DNA from: Pseudomonadota bacterium
GTDB lineage: Bacteria > Pseudomonadota > Gammaproteobacteria > Acidithiobacillales > Acidithiobacillaceae
NCBI GenBank assembly: GCA_021839095.1
Contig: JAKCBU010000047.1
Location: 1 to 7,508, forward strand
Direction: 5' to 3'
DNA length: 7,508 nt
Below, in pieces: positions 1-5,323 of this stretch. The notes beneath the pieces are model-generated. The model searched no databases. It was not told the origin of the DNA and worked only from the letters and a program-made list of their open reading frames with translations. How positions within the stretch are numbered: the first letter of the stretch is position 1; every line of letters begins with the position of its first letter. Position numbers and translations under genes: made by a program.

Positions 1-110
1 TTTTTCGACAGGCCATGGCGGGTGCCTCGCTGTATCCGGCGCAGGAGTGGGCGGCCCGTTGGCAGCTTTTGCAGGATTGTGGCAGGGACGTGCAACGCGC
101 GGCGGTTTGA
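1..110 (+). CDS. C-terminal end of an unidentified convergent gene (partial)
   Basis: The third plus-strand frame is open from the window edge to a TGA at 108-110, giving 35 residues that contain MAGASLYPAQEWAARWQLL and end in DVQRAAV. The composition (several Trp, Leu, Ala and Gln, few Cys, no Arg or Pro runs) looks more like protein than the other two plus-strand frames. About three quarters of its codons end in G or C, like the definite genes in the window. The piece is too short to name a family. It would converge on the minus-strand genes, and an inverted repeat at 126-155 lies just past its stop. Several minus-strand frames are also open over this short stretch, so the call is tentative. 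Confidence 0.35.
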   Translation, partial: FRQAMAGASLYPAQEWAARWQLLQDCGRDVQRAAV

Positions 111-125
111 TGTTCACGCACCGGC

Positions 126-155
126 AGGAGCCGTGTCCCCAGGGTCGAGGCTCCT
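126..155. terminator. Inverted repeat between convergent genes, possible weak terminator
   Basis: AGGAGCC (126-132) and GGCTCCT (149-155) form a perfect 7-bp stem around a 16-nt loop. It sits exactly between the stop of the plus-strand fragment (110) and the stop of the small minus-strand ORF (160), where a shared terminator would be expected. Neither strand has a T-run after the stem, so intrinsic termination would be weak. It may instead act as a 3' end-stabilising hairpin. Confidence 0.25.
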
Positions 156-159
156 AAAA

Positions 160-378
160 TCAGTGGAAGATGGTGTGCAAAAAACCACCGGCCGACTGTT
201 GCCGTTTTGCTACAGCACTCGACAGATGCTGGTTTTGCCGTTGCCGGCGCAAGCGCAGCAATCGCTTTTGCAATTCACGCTTGATGCGTTGCCGCTCGTG
301 GCCCGCCATGAAGGAAGTATAGGTGGGGAAGCTGCGCACCCGGCGCAATGCAGCCAGAAGATTCGCGGTGCTGTCCAT
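160..378 (-). CDS. Small, highly basic hypothetical protein (72 aa)
   Basis: I do not recognise this protein. The ATG at 378 is preceded by GGAG (385-388) with a 6-nt spacer, a good ribosome binding site, and this decided the start. From the start to about position 220 the codons show the G/C-ending bias of neighbouring genes. The N-terminus begins MDSTANLLAALRRV. Residues from about 27 to 50 (HERQRIKRELQKRLLRLRRQ) form a very Arg/Lys-rich stretch likely to be a continuous helix, which could bind nucleic acid or an acidic partner. No signal peptide or Cys motif is visible. An in-frame upstream ATG at 459 would add a hydrophobic 27-residue N-terminus, but it lies in the terminator stem and lacks a ribosome binding site. 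The gene lies beyond the lspA terminator, so it needs read-through or its own promoter. A TTGGCA at 427-432 is a possible -35, with only a poor -10. It could be a chance ORF. Confidence 0.42.
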   Translation of the reverse strand: MDSTANLLAALRRVRSFPTYTSFMAGHERQRIKRELQKRLLRLRRQRQNQHLSSAVAKRQQSAGGFLHTIFH

Positions 379-430
379 ATCGGTCTCCGGTGTTTTGAGG
401 AATATGGCAAGGGTAAGCAAAGCGCGTGCC

Positions 431-459
431 AAAAAAATAATGGTCGTGAAAACAACCAT
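431..459 (-). terminator. Rho-independent terminator downstream of lspA
   Basis: Read on the minus strand, ATGGTTGT (452-459) pairs with ACGACCAT (440-447) as an 8-bp stem containing one G-U pair. The loop is TTTC, and the stem is followed directly by TATTTTTTT (431-439). This is a textbook intrinsic terminator. It would end the murJ-to-lspA transcript about 130 nt after the lspA stop and immediately after the structured element at 461-565. An A-run on the plus strand, with no T-run on the other side, makes it directional for the minus strand. Confidence 0.8.
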
Positions 460-460
460 C

Positions 461-565
461 GGGAAGCGATGCCTGTCTCGGCGAGACCGAATTTGTCGTA
501 TTTGAGCGACAATCCTTCGTACCGCTGGTGAGATGCCATGATTTTGTTGGGGGGCACCGCTTCCC
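461..565 (-). ncRNA. Candidate structured RNA element in the lspA 3' region
   Basis: The segment is bounded by 13-nt arms at 553-565 and 461-473. On the minus strand these read GGGAAGCGGTGCC and GGCATCGCTTCCC and pair fully (12 Watson-Crick plus one G-U); on the plus strand the same position is an A-C mismatch, which favours a minus-strand RNA. Inside is a composite hairpin at 488-519, with CGAA/UUCG outside and UUGUCG/CGACAA inside, capped by an 8-nt loop. Next to it is a short hairpin at 475-487 (GTCTC-GCC-GAGAC). About 33 nt at 520-552 are left largely unpaired. The element starts 4 nt after the lspA stop and ends 2 nt before the intrinsic terminator. It matches no RNA family I can recognise. 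It could be a 3'UTR structure, a processed sRNA, an attenuator for the downstream small ORF, or a MITE-like insertion with 13-bp terminal repeats (no clear target duplication seen). Confidence 0.35.
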
Positions 566-568
566 CGG

Positions 569-1027
569 TCAATGGCGCCGGAACGCGTCGAGAACGAGCA
601 GCACGGCGCCGATGCTGATGGCGCTGTCAGCGATGTTGAAGTAGGGCCAATAGAGGCTGCCCCAATGGGCGCCGATGAAATCCACCACGTAACCGAGACG
701 GATGCGGTCAATGAGGTTGCCGACGGCACCGCCCAGAATGAGGGCAAGCGACAAGGCGGTCCAGGTGGAGCCCGGCTTGAGGCGCCGCAAGATGGCGACG
801 ATGACCACCCCCACCAGGAACGCGACGCCGATGAGCAGCCAGCGTTGCCAGCCTCCGGCTCCGGCCAGGAAGCTGAAAGCGGCGCCGGTATTGTGGACGA
901 GACGAAAATTGAGCAATCCGGGGATGACGACGATTCCTTGCCCCACCCGCCAGATATGGCTCAACCAGAGTTTGACGCCCTGATCCAGCAGAATCACTCC
1001 GAGCGACAGCCATAAATAACGTAGCAT
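569..1027 (-). CDS. lspA: Lipoprotein signal peptidase (signal peptidase II)
   Basis: LspA is the inner-membrane aspartyl protease that cleaves the signal peptide of prolipoproteins just before the lipid-modified Cys. The 152-residue length is normal for the family. Four membrane segments are apparent, at roughly residues 5-22, 62-80, 89-106 and 130-147. Family motifs appear in order: LDQGVK (14-19), HNTGAAFSF (45-53), GGAVGNLIDR (99-108), VVDFI (114-118) and FNIADSAI (130-137). The two catalytic aspartates are expected to be D116 and D134. The ATG shares one base with the ileS stop (TGATG) and has GGGAG at 1036-1040 with an 8-nt spacer, so translational coupling to ileS is likely. A longer in-frame upstream extension to 1144 lies inside ileS and is Arg-rich, so it was discarded. 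lspA is the last gene of the cluster. The fkpB and ispH genes that follow it in many proteobacteria are not here. Confidence 0.97.
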   Translation of the reverse strand: MLRYLWLSLGVILLDQGVKLWLSHIWRVGQGIVVIPGLLNFRLVHNTGAAFSFLAGAGGWQRWLLIGVAFLVGVVIVAILRRLKPGSTWTALSLALILGGAVGNLIDRIRLGYVVDFIGAHWGSLYWPYFNIADSAISIGAVLLVLDAFRRH

Positions 1028-3840
1028 CAGCAGAACTCCCGCGTTTCGCCGGGCAGGGTGAGATTTTTGACGCAGCGCCCGCAAAGCTCCGGATGCGCGG
1101 GATGCGCCCCGACGTCGGGACGGCGATGCCAGCAGCGCACGCACTTTCGGGCATCGCTGCTGGCGGCCTGAATGACAATGCCGGGGAAGGCCTCATCGCA
1201 TCCTTCCGGACGCTCCGCGTAGGGGCGCAGGATGCAGTCCGAACTGAGCAGGAGAAAGCGGAGTTCTTCCGCGCGCGGGGCGAGAAAATCCTGCCAGTCG
1301 TTGTCGGCGTACAAGGTGATTCGCGCGTCCAGGCCAGAACCGATCCTTTTTTCCTGACGCAGGGGTTCGAGGGCCGCGTTCACGGCATCGCGCAATTGGC
1401 TTAGCCGTCCCCAGTGCGCCATGAGCGCGTCGCTGTCAGCGGGCAGTGCGATTTCTGGATATTGCGCGAAAAAGACGCTGGGTGCCGCCCGTCCGCCCAT
1501 GCCGGTCCAGATCTCCTCGGCGGTAAAGCTGAGGATGGGCGCCATCCACACGACCATCGCCTCGAGCATCTGCCGGAGCACGGTTTGCGCCGAGCGTCGC
1601 GCCCGCGAAGCCTGGGGGGTGGTATAGAGGCGATCCTTGAGGACATCCAGGTAGAGACCGCCCAACTCCACCGAGCAAAAGTGATGCAAGCGTTGTTGCA
1701 CACGGAGGAACTGGTACTCCGCGTAGTCCGCGCGGATCTCCTCCTGCAGCAGGGCCGTGCGTGCCAGCATCCACCGATCCATCTCCAGCAATTCCGCGGT
1801 GGACAGGGCATCGCTGGCAGGGTTGAAATCATTCGTGTTGCCCAGCATGTAACGCGCCGTATTGCGGATCCGGCGATAACTGTCACCGAGTTGTTTGAGG
1901 ATGGCTTCGGAGATGGGGATTTCGCCGCGGTAATCCTCCGAGGCCACCCACAGACGCAGGAGGTCCGCGCCATGGCGATCGATGATTTCCTGGGGCGCTA
2001 TGACATTGCCGATCGATTTGCTCATCTTGCGGCCTTCGCCATCGACGGTGAAACCATGGGTGAGCACCGCCTTGTAGGGCGCCCGCCCGCGACTGGCCAC
2101 GGACTCCAGCAGGGAAGACTGGAACCAGCCGCGGTGTTGATCGGAACCTTCCAGATAAAGATCCGCCGGACTGTGTAGTTCCGGCCTTTGCTCCAGCACG
2201 AAGGCGTGCGTGCAGCCAGAGTCGAACCAGACATCGAGGATGTCCGTGACCTTGTGGAAATGGTCATGGCCGCACGCGCCGCAGCGGGCGTTGGCGGGCA
2301 GGAAATCCTGGTCGGGCTGGTTGAACCAGGCATCCACCCCGCCCGCCTCCACCGCCTGCGCGATGCGCTCGAAGGTGTCGGCGTCGCGCAGGGGCTCACC
2401 ACACTGGGCACAGGAGAAGAGCGCGACGGGTACGCCCCAGGCGCGTTGCCGGGAAATGCACCAGTCCGGCCGTTGCGCGATCATGCCCGCAATGCGTTCC
2501 TTGCCCCATTCCGGAATCCAGCGGGTCGCGTCGATGGCCTCTGTGGCCCGTTGACGCAGATGATGATTGCTCATGCTAATGAACCACTGCGGTGTGGCGC
2601 GGAAGAGCAGGGGGGTCTTATGACGCCAACAGTGGGGATAGCTGTGGCGAATTTTCTCGACGTGGAGCAGGACCCCGCGTTCGCGCAGCAGGGCGGGCAC
2701 TTGCTCATCGGCTTCCTGTACGGTGATGCCGCCCAAGCCCAAAGGCAGATCGTCCTTCAGGCGGCCACTGCCGAGCAGAGGGCTGTCCACTGGCAGACGA
2801 TAATGGCGGGCCGCCTCATAATCATCCACGCCATGGGCGGGAGCGGTATGCACGCAGCCGGTGCCGGCTTCCAGGGTGACATGTTGACCGAGAATGACCG
2901 GCACCCGGCGCTCCAGGAAGGGGTGCTGGAGCAGCAGCCCTTCCAGTGCCGCTCCGGGAAATTCGGCGAGGGTGGCCTCCTCAGGGTGCCCGTAGCGGGC
3001 GAGCGCCGTTTCCGCCAGTGCCGCGGCGAGAATCAGGTGGCGATGACCCGCCCGCAGCAGGCGGTAGGTGTACTCGGGGTGCAGGGCAACGGCCTGATTC
3101 GCTGGCAGGGTCCATGGTGTCGTGGTCCAGATTACCACTTCGGCGGCCACCGTGGTGGTGAGTCCCAGGCGCTGACGGAGGTCCGCGGGGTTCGCCACCG
3201 CAAAGGCGACATCCATGGATGGACTCGTGCGATCCTGATACTCGACCTCCGCTTCGGCCAGAGCGCTGCCGCAATCCACGCACCAGTGCACCGGCTTGGC
3301 GCCGCGCACCACCTGGCCATTGACGGTCAGGCGGCCCAGTTCACGGAGGATATTCGCCTCGGCCTGAAAGTGCATCGTCAGATAGGGCTTGTCCCAGTCC
3401 CCGAGGAGACCGAGACGCTCAAAATCCTGCCGCTGAGCGATGATTTGTCCTTCGGCATAGGTGCGGCAAGCATTCCGAAAAGCCTGGGCGCTGACCCGCT
3501 CGCCGGGTCGCCCCAGTTCCTTTTCCACCTGAATCTCGATGGGCAGGCCATGGCAGTCCCAGCCCGGTACATAGGGCACCCGATAGCCTTCGCTCAACTT
3601 GCTCTTGTTGATGATGTCCTTGAGCACTTTGTTGACGGCATGGCCAATGTGAATCTTTCCGTTGGCATAGGGTGGGCCATCGTGCAGGATGAACACAGGG
3701 CATTCCGCGCGGGCTTTCTGCAACGCGCCGTAGAGATCATGCTCTTGCCAGTGCGCGAGGATGGCGGGCTCGCGTTCCGGCAGCTTGCCCTGCATGGGGA
3801 AATCGGTCCTGGGAAGGTGAAGGGTCTGCTTGTAGTCCAT
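1027..3840 (-). CDS. ileS: Isoleucine--tRNA ligase
   Basis: IleS is the cytoplasmic class I synthetase that charges tRNA-Ile and hydrolyses mischarged valine. The 937 residues match the usual bacterial length. The catalytic Rossmann fold carries the HIGH motif at residues 64-67 and KMSKS at 605-609. The CP1 editing domain includes WTTTPWTLPANQA (238-250) and GTGCVHTAPAHGVDDY (326-341), whose Asp residues at 339/340 include the conserved editing aspartate. DVWFDSG (536-542) and EGSDQHRGWFQSSL (564-577) are further IleS signatures. The C-terminal zinc knuckle is intact, with Cys900, Cys903, Cys920 and Cys923. This architecture is the common bacterial form, unlike the eukaryote-like, mupirocin-resistant type. 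The start ATG follows the ribF TAA by 2 nt; an AGGA lies 12 nt upstream, inside ribF, a somewhat long spacing. No frameshift or missing motif is visible. Co-transcription with ribF and lspA is very likely. Confidence 0.98.
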   Translation of the reverse strand: MDYKQTLHLPRTDFPMQGKLPEREPAILAHWQEHDLYGALQKARAECPVFILHDGPPYANGKIHIGHAVNKVLKDIINKSKLSEGYRVPYVPGWDCHGLPIEIQVEKELGRPGERVSAQAFRNACRTYAEGQIIAQRQDFERLGLLGDWDKPYLTMHFQAEANILRELGRLTVNGQVVRGAKPVHWCVDCGSALAEAEVEYQDRTSPSMDVAFAVANPADLRQRLGLTTTVAAEVVIWTTTPWTLPANQAVALHPEYTYRLLRAGHRHLILAAALAETALARYGHPEEATLAEFPGAALEGLLLQHPFLERRVPVILGQHVTLEAGTGCVHTAPAHGVDDYEAARHYRLPVDSPLLGSGRLKDDLPLGLGGITVQEADEQVPALLRERGVLLHVEKIRHSYPHCWRHKTPLLFRATPQWFISMSNHHLRQRATEAIDATRWIPEWGKERIAGMIAQRPDWCISRQRAWGVPVALFSCAQCGEPLRDADTFERIAQAVEAGGVDAWFNQPDQDFLPANARCGACGHDHFHKVTDILDVWFDSGCTHAFVLEQRPELHSPADLYLEGSDQHRGWFQSSLLESVASRGRAPYKAVLTHGFTVDGEGRKMSKSIGNVIAPQEIIDRHGADLLRLWVASEDYRGEIPISEAILKQLGDSYRRIRNTARYMLGNTNDFNPASDALSTAELLEMDRWMLARTALLQEEIRADYAEYQFLRVQQRLHHFCSVELGGLYLDVLKDRLYTTPQASRARRSAQTVLRQMLEAMVVWMAPILSFTAEEIWTGMGGRAAPSVFFAQYPEIALPADSDALMAHWGRLSQLRDAVNAALEPLRQEKRIGSGLDARITLYADNDWQDFLAPRAEELRFLLLSSDCILRPYAERPEGCDEAFPGIVIQAASSDARKCVRCWHRRPDVGAHPAHPELCGRCVKNLTLPGETREFC

Positions 3841-3842
3841 GA

Positions 3843-4778
3843 TTATTCAGCATCCTGGGGGTGTTCGGCGAAAAATTTTCGGGTGTTTGCGACGTCGCGA
3901 TCAATGGCGGCCTTGAGCGCATCCAGGTTCGCATATTTTTCTTCATCCCGCAGCTTATGGCGCAACTCTACGGATACCCTCTGTCCGTAGAGATCGGGGC
4001 TGCCATCGAGACAGTGCGCCTCCAGGACGGGTTGCCTGCCGCCCACGGTAGGGCGCAGGCCGATACTGATCGCCGCAAGCCAGATCCCCCGCGCACTCGA
4101 GAGGCGTCCCGCAAAAATCCCCTGTACCGGCACCGGGCGGCGATTCAGTGAAATGTTTGCGGTCGGAAAACCCAGTGTGCGACCGAGATGGTCGCCATGC
4201 ACGACGCGTCCGCAGAGCGCATAGGGGCGTCCCAGCCAGGTCTCTGCCCGCACCAGGTCGCCGCGCTGCAAAAAGGCGCGAATCCCGGTGCTGCTCACGC
4301 GCTCCCCATCTATCAGAAAGGGCGCCTGCTCCTGCACGCTATAGCCATAGCGTTCCCCATAGTGGCGGAGCATGTCGAGATCGCCGCGACGTTCGGCTCC
4401 AAAGCGAAAATCGTGGCCGACACTGAGCAGGGCGGTACGAAGCTGCCGCACCAGTATCCGGGCGATGAAGTCCTCGGCGGGCAGCCTGGCCAGCGATTGG
4501 TTGAAAGGCAGACAATGTATCCTCCGCACCCCCGCCTGGCGCAGGGCCACCACTTTTTCACGCAGGCTGCTCAGTCGGGGCGGCGCATCCGTCCCCAGAA
4601 AAAACTCGCGGGGCAGCGGCTCGAAGGTGAGTACCGTCGTCGGCAGGCCGCTCCGCCGCAGGGTGTTCAGCAGCGCCTGATGACCCCGGTGCACTCCGTC
4701 GAAATTGCCAATGGTGACGGCCTGTGGCGCGTCGGCGGGGCAGCGGCTGCGACGATGGAGGATGGGGGAGGAATGCAT
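3843..4778 (-). CDS. ribF: Bifunctional riboflavin kinase / FAD synthetase
   Basis: RibF phosphorylates riboflavin to FMN and then adenylates FMN to FAD in the cytoplasm. The 311 residues fit the bifunctional prokaryotic family. The N-terminal adenylyltransferase domain shows VTIGNFDGVHRGH (21-33), a nucleotidyl-transferase HxGH-type site. It continues with VGHDFRFGAERRGD (120-133) and the SSTGIR motif (162-167). The C-terminal riboflavin kinase domain shows GRVVHGDHLGRTLGFPTANI (190-209), including the PTAN metal/ATP site, followed by IGLRPTVGG (239-247), LEAHCLD (252-258), LYGQRVSVEL (263-272) and LRDEEKY (276-282). The conserved Phe that normally follows LLD is replaced by Gly (HCLDGSPDLYG), a mild variation. 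The ATG at 4778 gives a normal N-terminus, though its ribosome binding site is weak. The gene follows the DUF2203 gene by 89 bp, the only real gap in the cluster, and precedes ileS by 2 nt, the conserved ribF-ileS arrangement. Confidence 0.96.
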   Translation of the reverse strand: MHSSPILHRRSRCPADAPQAVTIGNFDGVHRGHQALLNTLRRSGLPTTVLTFEPLPREFFLGTDAPPRLSSLREKVVALRQAGVRRIHCLPFNQSLARLPAEDFIARILVRQLRTALLSVGHDFRFGAERRGDLDMLRHYGERYGYSVQEQAPFLIDGERVSSTGIRAFLQRGDLVRAETWLGRPYALCGRVVHGDHLGRTLGFPTANISLNRRPVPVQGIFAGRLSSARGIWLAAISIGLRPTVGGRQPVLEAHCLDGSPDLYGQRVSVELRHKLRDEEKYANLDALKAAIDRDVANTRKFFAEHPQDAE

Positions 4779-4794
4779 GCGCTTCGATCGGTCC

Positions 4795-4837
4795 GGATTC
4801 GCAAAAACGCCGACATCTTAGCGTAAAAATGCGGATT
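4795..4837 (-). promoter_or_regulatory. Possible internal ribF promoter with paired A-tract motifs
   Basis: In the 89-bp gap before ribF, the minus strand has TAAGAT (4815-4820), a 4-of-6 match to the -10 consensus, placed to start transcription about 30 nt before the ribF ATG. No convincing -35 lies 16-18 nt upstream. On the plus strand, CGCAAAAACGC (4800-4810) and CGTAAAAATGC (4822-4832) differ at two positions and start exactly 22 bp apart, two helical turns, on either side of the -10. GGATT also occurs at 4795-4799 and 4833-4837. The layout resembles a protein-binding site or a curved-DNA promoter region, but it is only suggestive. Confidence 0.3.
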
Positions 4838-4867
4838 ACCCTAGATTGCGCCACAGTGCATCATTCT

Positions 4868-5323
4868 TTACGGCGCCTTTCCTTCGTCGGAGGCGGCCCA
4901 GCCGGGCTGGCGCTCCCGCAATATCTCCGGCAAAGGACGCCGTTGGCCAAAGCCTTGGGTATAGCCATGGTAAAAGCCGAGCGCCATTTCCGGGTAGCGC
5001 CAGCAGAGATAGCCGTCGCCGGTATCGAAATCCAGCAACCACAGTCCGGAAACCACCACCCCCAGCCGTTCCATCTTGTTGATCCAGCGCTGGACGATGG
5101 CTTCATAGCGTTTTTCCTGCTGACTCAGGGCTTCATGGTGGTGCATGCGGGCTTGCATGGATTCCAGTACGGGGGCCAGCGCGTCATGGGCCTGTGCCGT
5201 GATGAAACGGATCAGGGGCAAGAGCATCTCGGCCTCGTGCAGGGTAAAAATCCTGACTTTACCGGGCCGCTGAATGGCGAAGATCGCATCACCGTGTCCG
5301 TGCGGTCCGTCGGGCTCAGCCAC
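4868..5323 (-). CDS. DUF2203 family protein
   Basis: This small soluble protein of unknown function is recognised from DUF2203 hallmarks. Counting from the GTG at 5323, the family's opening RIFTLHEAEMLLPLI lies at residues 18-32. A long charged helical middle follows. The C-terminal signature GLWLLDFDTGDGYLCWRYPE (about 93-112) leads into the FYHGYTQGFGQRRPL block with its conserved His and Gly-Phe. The preferred start is GTG 5323: it overlaps the murJ stop by 8 nt and has GGGGG (5331-5335) at a 7-nt spacing. Alternatives are ATG 5359 and GTG 5380, which lengthen the overlap with murJ and lack good ribosome binding sites; with them the protein is 163 or 170 aa. There are no membrane segments and no signal peptide. 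The biochemical role is unknown, and its place between murJ and ribF suggests co-expression only. Confidence 0.85.
   Translation of the reverse strand: MAEPDGPHGHGDAIFAIQRPGKVRIFTLHEAEMLLPLIRFITAQAHDALAPVLESMQARMHHHEALSQQEKRYEAIVQRWINKMERLGVVVSGLWLLDFDTGDGYLCWRYPEMALGFYHGYTQGFGQRRPLPEILRERQPGWAASDEGKAP

Noticed and set aside
176..195. T-run on the minus strand near 179-184 as another terminator
   Set aside because: The run is six T residues, but only a 4-bp stem can be drawn before it. It also lies within the small ORF, and a much better terminator exists at 431-459.
22..531. 169-codon plus-strand ORF across the left region
   Set aside because: Its composition is Arg/Ser/Pro-rich and low in protein-like features. 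It crosses the convergent hairpin, the small minus-strand ORF, the terminator and the structured element, and its GTG start has no ribosome binding site.
548..566. Local GGGG/CCCC hairpin at the start of the structured element
   Set aside because: A short G/C stem is possible here but is much weaker than the 13-bp long-range pairing of the same bases, so it was not listed separately.
210..572. 120-codon minus-strand ORF starting at a TTG overlapping the lspA stop
   Set aside because: The first 40 residues look superficially protein-like, but they coincide with the structured inverted-repeat element and run through the terminator. There is no ribosome binding site, and the second half is a frame-shadow of the small basic ORF.
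1028..1144. 39-residue N-terminal extension of LspA
   Set aside because: It lies wholly inside ileS, is Arg/Ala/Ser-rich, and precedes a perfect LspA N-terminus that has its own GGGAG ribosome binding site.
2188..3990. 600-codon open frame on the plus strand, antisense to ileS and the end of ribF
   Set aside because: It is a long stop-free shadow produced by the high-GC codon bias of ileS on the other strand. It has no recognisable domain, while ileS is intact with every motif.
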